DNA from: Mycobacterium sp.
Lineage (GTDB): Bacteria > Actinomycetota > Actinomycetes > Mycobacteriales > Mycobacteriaceae
Reading direction: 5' to 3'
NCBI GenBank assembly: GCA_025965975.1
Contig: JAOPVX010000062.1
Coordinates: 1 to 44,404, forward strand
DNA length: 44,404 bases
Under the pieces are notes generated by a model. The model saw only the letters and a program-made list of their open reading frames with translations, was not told where the DNA came from and ran no database searches. The stretch's first letter is position 1, and the number at the start of each line of letters is the position of its first letter. The position numbers were made by a program, and so were the translations under genes. Shown one piece after another: positions 9,161 to 17,339 of this stretch.

Positions 9161-10566
9161 ACCTTCTCGATCACCTCGGTGCTTGCGGCCGCGATCGGCG
9201 TGGTTTGCGGCCGGGTGACGATCGGGCGGCGTGCGGCGTGCGAGATGCGCACCAGGATGGCGAGCAGCACGTAGTTGGCCAGCAGCGAAGAACCGCCGTA
9301 CGACATCCATGGGGTGGTGAGCCCGGTCAGCGGGATCAGTTTGGTGACGCCGCCCACCACGATGAACAACTGGATCGCCAGGGTCGATGCCAGCCCGGCG
9401 GCCAGCAGCTTGCCGAAGCTGTCCCGCACCGCGATCGCGGTGCGCAGGCCGCGGATGATGACGATTGTGTAGAGCATCAGCACCGCGGCCAGTCCAACCA
9501 GCCCGAGCTCTTCACCGATCGCGGCGATGATGAAGTCAGTCGATGCGGCGGGCACCGTGCCGGGCTGACCGTTGCCAAGGCCGGTGCCGAAGATGCCGCC
9601 GGTGGCGAAGCTGAACAACGACTGCACCATCTGGTAGCCGGCGCCATCGGGATCGGCGAACGGGTCCATCCAGGTCTCGACCCGGACCCGGACGTGATCG
9701 AAAATGTAATACGCCGCAACACTTCCCGCGGCGAACAGCGCAAGCCCGATGACCACCCAGCTGAACCGGTCGGTGGCGATGTAGACCATCACGAGAAATG
9801 ATGCGTACAGCAGCAGCGAGGTACCCAGGTCTTTCTCGAAGACCATCACGCCGACCGAGGCGATCCAGGCCGCCAGCAGCGGCGCCAGATCACGGGGCCG
9901 CGGCAGGTCCATGCGGAGGAAATGTTTGCCGGCACTGGTGAACACGCTGCGTTTGGCCACCAACACTGCGGCGAAGAAGATGAGCAGCAGGATCTTGGAG
10001 AACTCGGCCGGCTGAATTGAGAAGCCAGGCAACTCGATCCAGATTTTGGCGCCATTCTGCTCCGACACGGACCGCGGCAGTACCGCGGGGATGGCCAAAA
10101 GGATCAAGCCGACCAGACCGCCGATGTAGCCGTAGCGCGCCAGCAGCCGATGATCGCGCAGGAAGATCACCACCAGCGAGAATGCCACCACACCGACCAG
10201 AGTCCACAACATCTGCTGGTTGGCGTTGCCGCCCAGGCCTTTTGACGACGTCCCACCCGCCGCTAGGTCCAGGCGGTGAATCATGACCAGTCCCATACCA
10301 TTCAACAGCGCGACCACCGGCAGCAGCAACGGGTCGGCGTAGGGCGTGAAGCGCCGAACGGCCAGGTGGGCACCGGTGAACAGGGCGAGATAGGCCACCG
10401 TGTACTGAGCCAGATCCCAATGCAGGCCCTGTTCCTGGTTGGCCTCGACAAGCAGGAGTGCCACGGTGGTGATCACCGCGGCGAAACCGAGTAGGAACAG
10501 TTCGGAGTTGCGCCGGTTCGGCAACGGCGGCATGACGGTGACTGGCGACTGCGGCTGCGTCGTCAT
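9157..10566 (-). CDS. rodA: SEDS family peptidoglycan polymerase RodA (FtsW/RodA/SpoVE)
   Basis: Polytopic membrane protein (469 aa) that polymerises glycan strands from lipid II; the class B PBP encoded next to it is the expected partner. About ten to twelve hydrophobic helices are visible across the whole length. SEDS signatures include GMGLVMIHRLD, WIELPGFSIQPAEFSKILLLIFFA, VFEKDLGTSLLLYASFLVMVYIA, FIIAAIGEELGLVG and TGLTTPWMSYGGSSLLANYVLLA. The ATG at 10566 (MTTQPQ) makes an ATGA overlap with pstP; an alternative start five codons earlier is possible. Confidence 0.96.
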   Translation of the reverse strand: MTTQPQSPVTVMPPLPNRRNSELFLLGFAAVITTVALLLVEANQEQGLHWDLAQYTVAYLALFTGAHLAVRRFTPYADPLLLPVVALLNGMGLVMIHRLDLAAGGTSSKGLGGNANQQMLWTLVGVVAFSLVVIFLRDHRLLARYGYIGGLVGLILLAIPAVLPRSVSEQNGAKIWIELPGFSIQPAEFSKILLLIFFAAVLVAKRSVFTSAGKHFLRMDLPRPRDLAPLLAAWIASVGVMVFEKDLGTSLLLYASFLVMVYIATDRFSWVVIGLALFAAGSVAAYYIFDHVRVRVETWMDPFADPDGAGYQMVQSLFSFATGGIFGTGLGNGQPGTVPAASTDFIIAAIGEELGLVGLAAVLMLYTIVIIRGLRTAIAVRDSFGKLLAAGLASTLAIQLFIVVGGVTKLIPLTGLTTPWMSYGGSSLLANYVLLAILVRISHAARRPIVTRPQTTPIAAASTEVIEKV

Positions 10567-12101
10567 GATAATTCCCGGCAATTCGTCCCCGGTTCCGGTG
10601 GCGGGGGAGGCAGCGCCGTCACGGTAGGCGACGGCGAGGGCGACGGCGAAGGTGGCGGGGCGCCCGGCGGCGGCGCGCTCGGTGGCGGCGGGGCCGGCGC
10701 GGTCACCGTGGTTGGCGTCTCCGGCGCAGGGCTGTCACCGGGCGCGCGCGGAACACCGCTTTCCCCAGGGGTCTCCGATGGAGGCGGCTCGGGGGAAGGT
10801 GACGTCGTGGTCGTGGTGGGAGTTGGAGTGCGCGTGACACACATCGGGAGCACCGAACTGCGTGCGAGTTCTCCGATCTGGGAGATGGCGTCGTCGAGCG
10901 TGCCCGAAGGCAGGCCCGCGATCACCTGTGCGCGCTCCGAGGGCCGCATGTCGTTCACACCGAGCATGCGGCAGTCAAGGTTGTTGTGTGCTTGCCCGGC
11001 GCTGATGAGCGACAATTCATTTCGCGCGTTGAGACAGCCCAACAGATAGGGCTCCTGAAGTGCGAAACCCAGAAAGGAACCCTGAACACCCTGCATGATC
11101 GATACGGTGCCGTCGTGCGCGGTGACGTAGTAATTGCTGCGCACGATCTCGCGGCCGACGGCCAGCCCAGCCAGCACGACCAGCACCAGCAAGACCGCCG
11201 CGATCAACATGCGGCGTCGCGACCGGGGTTTGCGCGGCGGCTCCTCCGGTGGCGGCGCAACGCGTTTGGCCTCGTTTCGGCGCGGGTTGAACGCCGAAGC
11301 GCGACCGGCCGCGGTGTTGGGCGGCGCGACCTGATCGTCGTCGCCGGACACCGCACCCGCCAAGATGGGCTGGGTCTGGCCGTAGTCGTAGTCGATGACG
11401 TCGGCCACCACCACGGTGACGTTGTCAGGTCCGCCGCCTCGCAGCGCCAATTCGATGAGCCTGTCGGCACTTTCGGCGACATCGGAAATCTGCAGCGCCT
11501 CGAGGATGGTTTCGTGGCTGACCGGATCCGACAAACCGTCGGAGCACAGTAGATACCGGTCACCGGCTCGCGCCTCACGCATGATCAGCGTCGGTTCCAC
11601 CTCGTGGCCGGTGAGTGCCCGCATGATCAGCGAGCGCTGCGGATGGCTGTGCGCCTCCTCGAGCGTGATACGGCCCTCGTCGACCAATGTCTGGACGAAC
11701 GTGTCGTCCTTGGTGATCTGGGCGAGCTCGCCGTCGCGTAGCAGGTAGCCACGGGAGTCGCCGATGTGCACCAGCCCAAGCCTGTTGCCCGCGAACAGGA
11801 TTGCGGTCAGCGTGGTGCCCATACCCTCGAGCTCGGGATCTGCTTCGACATGCGCGGCGATCGCGGAGTTGCCTTCGCTGACCGCGGCGTCGAGCTTGGA
11901 GAGCAGGTCGCCGCCCGGCTCGTCGTCGTCGAGATGGGCCAGCGCGGCGATCACCAGCTGGGAGGCGACCTCGCCTGCGGCGTGGCCGCCCATCCCGTCG
12001 GCCAGCGCGAGAAGTCGCGCGCCGGCGTACACCGAGTCCTCGTTGTTGGCGCGGACCAAGCCACGGTCACTGCGAGCGGCGTATCGAAGCACCAGTGTCA
12101 C
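10563..12101 (-). CDS. pstP: PP2C-type serine/threonine phosphatase PstP
   Basis: The membrane-bound phosphatase that reverses PknA/PknB phosphorylation. The N-terminal PP2C domain (about 1-235) has the metal-binding motifs SDRGLVRANNED, ALADGMGGHAAGE (Asp35), GTTLTAIL, GDSRGYLLRDG and CSDGLSD and GGPDNVTVVV. One membrane helix follows (MLIAAVLLVLVVLAGLAVG). The extracellular part of about 190 residues ends in a very proline-, serine- and threonine-rich tail (residues about 430-505). The GTG start at 12101 overlaps the fhaB stop (GTGA). The C-terminal low-complexity tail varies between species and is probably unstructured. Confidence 0.96.
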   Translation of the reverse strand: MTLVLRYAARSDRGLVRANNEDSVYAGARLLALADGMGGHAAGEVASQLVIAALAHLDDDEPGGDLLSKLDAAVSEGNSAIAAHVEADPELEGMGTTLTAILFAGNRLGLVHIGDSRGYLLRDGELAQITKDDTFVQTLVDEGRITLEEAHSHPQRSLIMRALTGHEVEPTLIMREARAGDRYLLCSDGLSDPVSHETILEALQISDVAESADRLIELALRGGGPDNVTVVVADVIDYDYGQTQPILAGAVSGDDDQVAPPNTAAGRASAFNPRRNEAKRVAPPPEEPPRKPRSRRRMLIAAVLLVLVVLAGLAVGREIVRSNYYVTAHDGTVSIMQGVQGSFLGFALQEPYLLGCLNARNELSLISAGQAHNNLDCRMLGVNDMRPSERAQVIAGLPSGTLDDAISQIGELARSSVLPMCVTRTPTPTTTTTSPSPEPPPSETPGESGVPRAPGDSPAPETPTTVTAPAPPPPSAPPPGAPPPSPSPSPSPTVTALPPPPPEPGTNCRELS

Positions 12102-12565
12102 GGGCGCAGCTCGATTACCGTCTTGCCGATTCGAACCGGCGTGCCCATCGGAACCCGTACCGCCGTCGTCACCTTCGCCCTGTCAAGGTATGTGCCGTTG
12201 GTCGATCCTAGGTCCTCGACATACCATTCCGAACCCCGTGGGGAGAGCCTCGCGTGCCGTGTCGAGGCGTAGTCGTCGGTGAGCACCAGCGTCGAGTCGT
12301 CGGCCCTGCCGATCAGCACGGGCTGCGTGCTCAACGTGATGCGAGTACCGGCCAGGGCACCTTCGGTGACAACCAGCTGGCGCACCACGTGGCGGCGGCC
12401 CCGGTTGGGCAGCAGCGAGCCCCGCAGCGCCAGCCCCCGTCGCACCATGACCGCCCCGGTCGGTGCATAGATGTCGGTCCGCAGGATCCGGAGCACCGAC
12501 CAGATGAACAACCACAGCAGCAACAGGAATCCGACGCGCGTCAGTTGCAGAACTAACCCCTGCAT
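12098..12565 (-). CDS. fhaB: FHA-domain protein FhaB (FipA)
   Basis: Membrane-anchored phosphothreonine-binding protein (155 aa) that in M. tuberculosis is a PknA/PknB substrate and links FtsZ and FtsQ under oxidative stress. The N-terminal helix VGFLLLLWLFIWSVLRIL is followed by RTDIYAPTGAV, where Thr36 occupies a phosphosite position. The C-terminal FHA domain (about 75-155) shows LIGRADDSTLVLTDDYASTRHARL and DLGSTNGTYLD, containing the conserved Gly-Arg, Ser-x-x-His and Asn-Gly. A good ribosome site (GGAGAGGA) precedes the ATG at 12565. It opens the overlapping fhaB-pstP-rodA-pbpA-pknA-pknB operon. Confidence 0.95.
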   Translation of the reverse strand: MQGLVLQLTRVGFLLLLWLFIWSVLRILRTDIYAPTGAVMVRRGLALRGSLLPNRGRRHVVRQLVVTEGALAGTRITLSTQPVLIGRADDSTLVLTDDYASTRHARLSPRGSEWYVEDLGSTNGTYLDRAKVTTAVRVPMGTPVRIGKTVIELRP

Positions 12566-12696
12566 CTGACGTCCTCTCCGTCCCCGTTCCGCTCTCGTCG
12601 CGTAGGCAACGAAATCAGCTCGCCACCTTCGGCAACGTCACGATACTTGGACGGCCAACGACATGAGGGTGAAGCACCAGCTTCCCCCGGGTCGCG

Positions 12697-12713
12697 ACCG
12701 GTCCGTGACCAGT
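12697..12713 (-). terminator. Hairpin after fhaA
   Basis: ACCGGTC-CGT-GACCAGT, arms matching at six of seven positions with a three-base loop, lies 16 bases past the fhaA stop. There is no T-run, which is usual for mycobacterial terminators. It could separate fhaA from the operon that begins at fhaB or only attenuate read-through. Confidence 0.4.
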
Positions 12714-12728
12714 CGAGGCTTCAGGGTC

Positions 12729-14213
12729 TCAATGAACGCGGACGATGATCTCGGAGTGGCCGAGCCGGATCACGTCGCCGTCGGCCAGCTGCCACTCCTG
12801 CACCGGCGCGTTGTTCACCGTGGTGCCGTTGGTGGAGTTGAGGTCCGACAGCAGCGCGACCTGGCCGTCCCAGCGGATCTCCAGATGCCTGCGGGACACA
12901 CCGGTGTCGGGCAGCCGGAACTGGGCGTCCTGACCGCGGCCGATCACGTTGGCTCCCTCACGCAACTGGTACGTGCGGCCGCTGCCGTCGTCAAGTTGCA
13001 GCGTGACGGCGGTGCCGCCGGCCGGGTAGTCGCCCTGGCCGTAGCCGCCGGCGTAACCGCCCTGACCGGCCGGTGGACCGTAGTCGTAGCCGCCGCCTGC
13101 GGGCTCGGCATAGCCGGGTTCGGCGTATCCGCCGCCGGCCGGCGGCTCGCCGTAGCGTCCGTAGTCGGGCTGTGCGTAGTCCTGGCGGCCGTACGACTGG
13201 CCTCCGTAACCGCCCTGATCGGGGTAACCGCCCTGGTCGGGGTAGCCACCCTGGTCCGGATACGGCGCCCGCGGTTCCTGGCGGCCGTAGCCAGCGTCGT
13301 CGGGACGGCCGTGCGCGGGTTGACGACCGTAGTCGTAGTCACCGGCGGGGCCGCCGTAACCGGGCTGGCCGCCCTGCGGCTGGCCATAGCCGGGGGGCGG
13401 CTGCCGGTAGCCCTGGCCCTGGTCCGGGTAGCCGGCGGGCGGCGGGCCGTAGCCGGCGGGCGGACGCTGTTCGTAGGACTGTGGCGGATAGCCCTGGTCG
13501 GGATAGCCGCCCTGATCCGGGTAGCCCTGGCGCGGCGGATAGGCAGGCTCACCCTGCGGTGGGTAGCCGCCCTGCTCCTGCGGTGGGTAGCCGCCCTGCT
13601 CCTGCGGGGCGTAGCCGCCCTGCTCTTGCGGTGGGTAGCCGCCCTGCTCCTGCGGGGGGTACTGACCGCGGGGATCCTGACCACGCGGGTCATCCGGCTG
13701 GTGGCCGTACCGCTCGTCGTAGTACTCGTCGGCGGGCCGCCCCTGTCCCTGGCCGCGGTGGCTCGGATTGTCAGTCATCGGTACTCCTGGTTCTGCGTTG
13801 GACGAGAGTTCTCGAGGTGGGGCGGGCTCGCCAGTGGTCGTGTCGGGGTTGACCGCCCCACGCGCGCGAAACTGTCCGGTGTGCAGGTTCGGCGACGCCT
13901 CGAATCTGACGACCACATCACCATACGTTTGCCATCCCTGCTCATGGATGTATCCCTCCAAGTGCTTGGCGAAAGTCGTTGATGTGAGGTCCGGGTCGTC
14001 GCTCACCTTGTGATAGTCAGGCACACTGAGGGTAATGACGTAGTCGTTTGGGGCCAAAATGCGGTCGCCCAGGACTTCGCGCGCGCCAGTGTCGGCTTCC
14101 CGGCGAAGCATCGCCTCGACTTCTTGCGGCACGATCGATCCGCCGAAAACCCGGGCAAAGGCGTCGCCGACGGTCGACTCGAGCCTGCGCTCGAAGCGGT
14201 CGACTAGACCCAT
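12729..14213 (-). CDS. fhaA: FHA-domain protein FhaA
   Basis: Scaffold protein that binds phosphorylated partners (PknB, the MviN pseudokinase domain) and regulates peptidoglycan precursor export (established in mycobacteria). Residues 1-120 form the FhaA N-terminal domain (DUF3662: MGLVDRFERRLES ... FGGSIVPQEVEAMLRREAD). Residues about 150-400 are a low-complexity linker very rich in Gly, Tyr, Pro and Gln with tandem peptide repeats. Residues 403-494 are the FHA domain (NVIGRGQDAQFRLPDTGVSRRHLEI, DLNSTNGTTVNN). The ATG at 14213 starts the conserved domain. It is separated from fhaB by 163 bases with a hairpin, so it probably has its own promoter and only partly feeds the next operon. Confidence 0.95.
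   Translation of the reverse strand: MGLVDRFERRLESTVGDAFARVFGGSIVPQEVEAMLRREADTGAREVLGDRILAPNDYVITLSVPDYHKVSDDPDLTSTTFAKHLEGYIHEQGWQTYGDVVVRFEASPNLHTGQFRARGAVNPDTTTGEPAPPRELSSNAEPGVPMTDNPSHRGQGQGRPADEYYDERYGHQPDDPRGQDPRGQYPPQEQGGYPPQEQGGYAPQEQGGYPPQEQGGYPPQGEPAYPPRQGYPDQGGYPDQGYPPQSYEQRPPAGYGPPPAGYPDQGQGYRQPPPGYGQPQGGQPGYGGPAGDYDYGRQPAHGRPDDAGYGRQEPRAPYPDQGGYPDQGGYPDQGGYGGQSYGRQDYAQPDYGRYGEPPAGGGYAEPGYAEPAGGGYDYGPPAGQGGYAGGYGQGDYPAGGTAVTLQLDDGSGRTYQLREGANVIGRGQDAQFRLPDTGVSRRHLEIRWDGQVALLSDLNSTNGTTVNNAPVQEWQLADGDVIRLGHSEIIVRVH
13554..13661 (-). repeat. 24-bp coding tandem repeats in the fhaA linker
   Basis: Four and a half copies of an eight-residue unit (PPQEQGGY, one copy APQEQGGY) follow each other at residues 185-220 of FhaA. 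A second array with an 18-bp period (YPDQGG, three copies) lies at about 13206-13262. The units are nearly identical at the DNA level, which suggests slippage and length variation between strains. Confidence 0.85.
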
Positions 14214-14428
14214 ATCACCGGCCGCCTCAACTCGTCGTTATCCGTCGGTTCTACTCGCGCGCCGACGCGCCAGCGTGTCGCCTGGCCACATGGCGTACTT
14301 GCATGGTATCGGCCCAGCGCAGCGGTGCGGGACCAACAGAATTCTGAGAATCGTATTCAAGCAGGTCAGCTGCCCGATCTCGACCGCGCGACGGGTTATT
14401 GGCAGGCCGTTGCCAGCGATCGGTACGG

Positions 14429-14459
14429 TTGGGGAGCGCGGTGCCTCGCGTGATAGGCT
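14429..14459 (+). promoter_or_regulatory. Possible promoter of tRNA-Leu
   Basis: TAGGCT at 14454-14459 resembles the -10 box of mycobacterial housekeeping promoters and is preceded by TTGGGG at 14429-14434 with a 19-base spacer. The tRNA starts 13 bases past the -10 box. The -35 match is poor, so this is tentative. Confidence 0.35.
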
Positions 14460-14472
14460 CCCCCGGTTGTTG

Positions 14473-14555
14473 GGGCGAGTGGCGGAATGGCAGACGCGCT
14501 GGCTTCAGGTGCCAGTGTCCTTCGGGACGTGGGGGTTCAAGTCCCCCTTCGCCCA
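14473..14555 (+). tRNA. tRNA-Leu (anticodon CAG)
   Basis: A complete class II cloverleaf can be drawn: acceptor GGGCGAG pairing with TTCGCCC, D arm GCGGAATGGCAGACGCGC, anticodon stem CTGGC/GCCAG around loop TTCAGGT (anticodon CAG), long variable arm with a GTCC-TTCG-GGAC hairpin, and T arm GGGGG-TTCAAGT-CCCCC. The discriminator base is A at 14555 and CCA is not encoded. It lies just upstream of fhaA in reverse orientation, as leuT does in M. tuberculosis. A decayed foreign-looking segment begins directly after its 3' end. Confidence 0.96.
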
Positions 14556-14639
14556 CAAAAGAGCGGTTCCTCAAACTGCGATGCGAAAATGTCGCGAACT
14601 CAAAAGGGGTGGTGACTGGCGCCCGTCCTTCGTTAAGCG

Positions 14640-15181
14640 GGATTTGGCCACCGTTGGTCCCAACTGGAAGGCGTTCCAGACGGACCACCGGGAGCCGGCT
14701 AGCGAGCTGCTCGGTTTCCTCACTTATTCATGGTGGTGGCCGGCCGTCCTCCGCTGAGCTCGAGGTAACAATCCGAGCCGTTTACAAGGTTGGCGAGTCC
14801 GGGGTCTCTTTCAGGCGATGGTGATGTGCTTAGGCAAAGTATTGCCAATAAAGCATGAAGACTCCTGCACATACCACTTCGACGATTCCGACGGATAAGC
14901 CAAACCGCCGGATTTGCGCGTAATAGCACCCGACGGAGAGCAACTGCTAATCGAGGTTAAAGCTGTGTCGCCGAAACACACTTACACGTACTCGTCGCGT
15001 GAAAGCAGAAGCGTCTGTGTCGGTTCGGCGATATCGACGTAGTGATGGCCCGGGCGGCCGGAGTCGCTCAATACGGTGAGATCGTGGATGATTTCAACCG
15101 TCTTGGCACGGTCGAGCCGCCACAGGACGCGCTCATCGTGCAGCTGTGGGATCCCAGTTCGACTTCAAAATCCCAATTCTG
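14640..15181 (+). pseudogene. Decayed gene with a PD-(D/E)XK nuclease signature
   Basis: No intact gene fits 14556-15322, but broken coding sequence in changing frames is visible. One frame reads VKRDLATVGPNWKAFQTDH and ELLGFLTYSWWWPAVL, then a second shows ELEVTIRAVYKVGESG. After a stop at 14896 the first frame resumes with PPDLRVIAPDGEQLLIEVKAV (codons within 14905-14964). The Pro-Asp, 13 residues, Glu-Val-Lys spacing is the classical PD-(D/E)XK nuclease core. A third frame from 15015 reads FGDIDVVMARAAG and GEIVDDFNRLGTVEPPQDALIVQLWDP to a stop at about 15181. Base composition is visibly less GC-rich than around it. I infer a nuclease-like gene (restriction or defence type possible) acquired next to the tRNA and since degraded. 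Exact ends are uncertain. Confidence 0.5.
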
Positions 15182-15246
15182 ACCGCACAGGTTCCGCAGA
15201 TTTGCAGAGTCAACTGGGACGCGCCGCACCCAGGGTGTCGTGTGGG

Positions 15247-15260
15247 TGTCATATATGACA
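15247..15260. promoter_or_regulatory. Perfect 14-bp palindrome
   Basis: TGTCATATATGACA is a perfect AT-rich palindrome in the non-coding stretch between the decayed nuclease gene and the convergent hydrolase gene. It looks like a binding site for a dimeric regulator, but no intact target gene is adjacent. Confidence 0.35.
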
Positions 15261-15322
15261 TTGCGGGGAGATTCCCAGGCGACGATGTGCGTGTTTCGTG
15301 ATAGATCCTTCCGGCAGGACGG

Positions 15323-16519
15323 TCAGAGTGCGCCGGCGTCCGATCGAGTCTTGGATCGCCACCGGGCCGCATCCGCTCGCGAATGTGTCTGATCCAACCG
15401 GCCCGGACGCCTACCGGCCCAGCGCCGATACGTCCGGCGTACCCACGGCATCGGCGGTGCGTGCAGCGGTCGCTCGGCGCGACGCACCAGCTCCATCTCC
15501 ACATGCTCGCGCTCGTCGTCGCCGAGTTCTTCGATCTGGTCACCGTTGAGCTCGCGTAGCCACGCGTCCGGTTCGATCAGCACTCGGTCCCACGCCGCGG
15601 CGTCGCGCCAGTCCTTGATTCCCAACACATCAGCGGCGTCGCGGAGCACCTCCCCCAGCTCCCGATTGAGGAGCTGACGGAGCGCGTCGGCCCCGTGCCG
15701 CGGATTGGCGATGATCCACGAGTGGTAGGCGCCGGGCACCCGGTACAGGGTGGCGTCCGCGTCCTCGGCGAGGTCACGGGCGCTGTCGAACGGCACGAGC
15801 AGGTCTTTTTCGCCATGCACCACGATGGTGGGTATCTCCTGGTCGCGCATCACGTGCAGCAGCGGTGTGTAGTCGCCGGACTGCAGGATCGCCCGGGCCG
15901 CGCCGGTGAAGCCCGTCGGCTGCCGGGCGTTTCGCATCGCCACCGAGGCCAGCATCCGCAAGTAGCGGCTGTGCTCCGCGGCACTCAACCGGGACGGATC
16001 ACGCTGGGCGTCGTAGGCCGCCAGGCCGATGGTCCGCACCGCCTTCCGCGGCGAGCGCGCCAGGGTAGGAATTGCCTCGTCGAGCGACGCCCCGGCCGCG
16101 GCGTCGAACAGCACGGCCGCAAGTACTCGGTCCGGCGCGACGGCGGCGAGCTGGATCACCATACGGCCCCCCATGGAGTGGCCGGCGAAGACCGCCTGCT
16201 GGATGCCCAGCGCATCGAGGGTGCGCAGGGTCAGGTCGACGCGGTCGGCGAGCTCCCCGGCGTTGCGGGGAAGGTTGTGGGTGTCACCGTGGCCCGCGGC
16301 GTCGATCGCGATGACGAGAAAACCCAGTCCGGCGGCCCGGCTCAGCATGCGCAGATACGCGCGGCGGTTCAGCCCAAGGCCGTGCAGGAACACCAGCGGC
16401 ACACCTTGGCCACCGACTGATACCCCAACCTCGTGTCCGTCGTCGAGCTCGAGGAGATGGTGCGTCAGCCGGATCCGCCGGTCCGTTTCTTCGGGTGCTG
16501 TCACCAATGTCTGGCCCAT
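15323..16519 (-). CDS. Alpha/beta-fold hydrolase with C-terminal extension
   Basis: Protein of 398 residues. Residues about 20-285 form an alpha/beta hydrolase domain with oxyanion segment LVFLHGLGLNRRAY, nucleophile Ser115 in AGHSMGGRM, acidic residue Asp239 in VHGEKDLLVPF and catalytic His266 in PGAYHSWII. The substrate cannot be told from sequence. The C-terminal 110 residues (KDWRDAAAWDRVLIEPDAWLRELN ... RRTYRRWAGRRP) are not part of the usual fold and are strongly charged. A clear ribosome site (GAGGAGGAG) precedes the ATG at 16519. Its neighbours on both sides are decayed sequence, so it has no operon context. Confidence 0.85.
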   Translation of the reverse strand: MGQTLVTAPEETDRRIRLTHHLLELDDGHEVGVSVGGQGVPLVFLHGLGLNRRAYLRMLSRAAGLGFLVIAIDAAGHGDTHNLPRNAGELADRVDLTLRTLDALGIQQAVFAGHSMGGRMVIQLAAVAPDRVLAAVLFDAAAGASLDEAIPTLARSPRKAVRTIGLAAYDAQRDPSRLSAAEHSRYLRMLASVAMRNARQPTGFTGAARAILQSGDYTPLLHVMRDQEIPTIVVHGEKDLLVPFDSARDLAEDADATLYRVPGAYHSWIIANPRHGADALRQLLNRELGEVLRDAADVLGIKDWRDAAAWDRVLIEPDAWLRELNGDQIEELGDDEREHVEMELVRRAERPLHAPPMPWVRRTYRRWAGRRPGRLDQTHSRADAARWRSKTRSDAGAL

Positions 16520-16709
16520 TACTCCTCCTCGCTAGCTCGTCTAAATACTCGAACATCATGAACCACACTCCGCGGCGCATGCCATCGACAACACTGTGTC
16601 GTTGACTACTCCTCGCGGCTAGTGTGATCTGCGCTGGTTTTCCCATGTCAGAGCCGGATGGCCACTGATCCCGCAAATTCGCAGGTCACTGACCCGTTCG
16701 CCGTCGGCC

Positions 16710-17063
16710 TCAAGGGTGCCTTCGGCGTGGATCGCGGACCGCGCCCGGATGTCGCACCGGAGTCAAACGCGTCCTCCGGTATCGCGTCGATCGCCGCCTG
16801 CACCCCGGTGTTTTGGTCAGTACCAGCGAGAAGTTGACCCCGGCTCGTCGGCATGTGCATACCACCGCGCGGGTGCCGTAGGGCGAATCGCCGCACACCA
16901 GGATCTGTCCGGTGACCCCCGCCGCGCGGGCAGTGGCGATGGCCTGGGCGACCATCCGCCCGGCGCCCTTGCCGGAGCCGGACTTGCCGGCGCGCGGCCG
17001 CATCCCGGCGATGACCGGGGCGGCCAGGTCGGTGCTGATGGTGGCCGCCAACGGCGAGAAGAG
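16710..17063 (-). pseudogene. Remnant of an IS1380-type DDE transposase
   Basis: On the minus strand one frame reads LAAPVIAGMRPRAGKSG, GRMVAQAIATARAAGVTGQI, LVCGDSPYGTRAVV and RRAGVNFSLVLTK, the core of IS1380-family transposases that includes one of the DDE aspartates (GDS). Near 16810 the reading shifts to another frame for VQAAIDAIPEDAF and then returns for TPVRHPGAVRDP. No start, no N-terminal third, no C-terminal end and no terminal inverted repeats are seen. The element is therefore a dead internal fragment with at least two frameshifts. It marks past transposition close to the tRNA-Leu region. Confidence 0.7.
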
Positions 17064-17339
17064 TGGCTCGGGCGGACAAAAGCTGCTCCAACTTACTGAT
17101 CGCCTCTGCGGTGCGGAAGGTCTCGCCGAGTCTCGTGCCGCACGCAAATGAAAAACCAGTAACCCGGCCGACTTCTGCCCTGCCTCGGAGCGAGTCGGGT
17201 CCCTGCCGGTACAGGATTTTCCAGCACCGCACAGCAAACGTGGCATACCCATTCTTGGGAAAGATGACCTCGGCGCCCCTTGGGAGTACGCAGAATGACG
17301 GGTCGCGTACACCTCGTCTCGAGGCAGGAATGACTCGTG
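17064..17339. other. Non-coding or decayed stretch beside the IS1380 remnant
   Basis: No convincing gene. The minus strand stays open and gives a protein-like run (TGFSFACGTRLGETFRTAEAI) but also sequence without familiar character, and no start or family could be assigned. It is best regarded as leftover sequence from the same insertion and decay events. Confidence 0.4.

Noticed and set aside
13206-13661. Possible CRISPR-like array
   Set aside because: The repeats are in frame, code for a peptide motif and have no unique spacers.
12663-13982. 439-codon open frame opposite fhaA rich in Val, Ala and Leu
   Set aside because: It is the complement of the low-complexity FhaA linker, whose repeats keep all frames open.
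14473-15322. Integrated element at tRNA-Leu with a duplicated tRNA 3' end
   Set aside because: I looked for a second copy of the T-arm/acceptor sequence downstream and found none, and no integrase gene is present.
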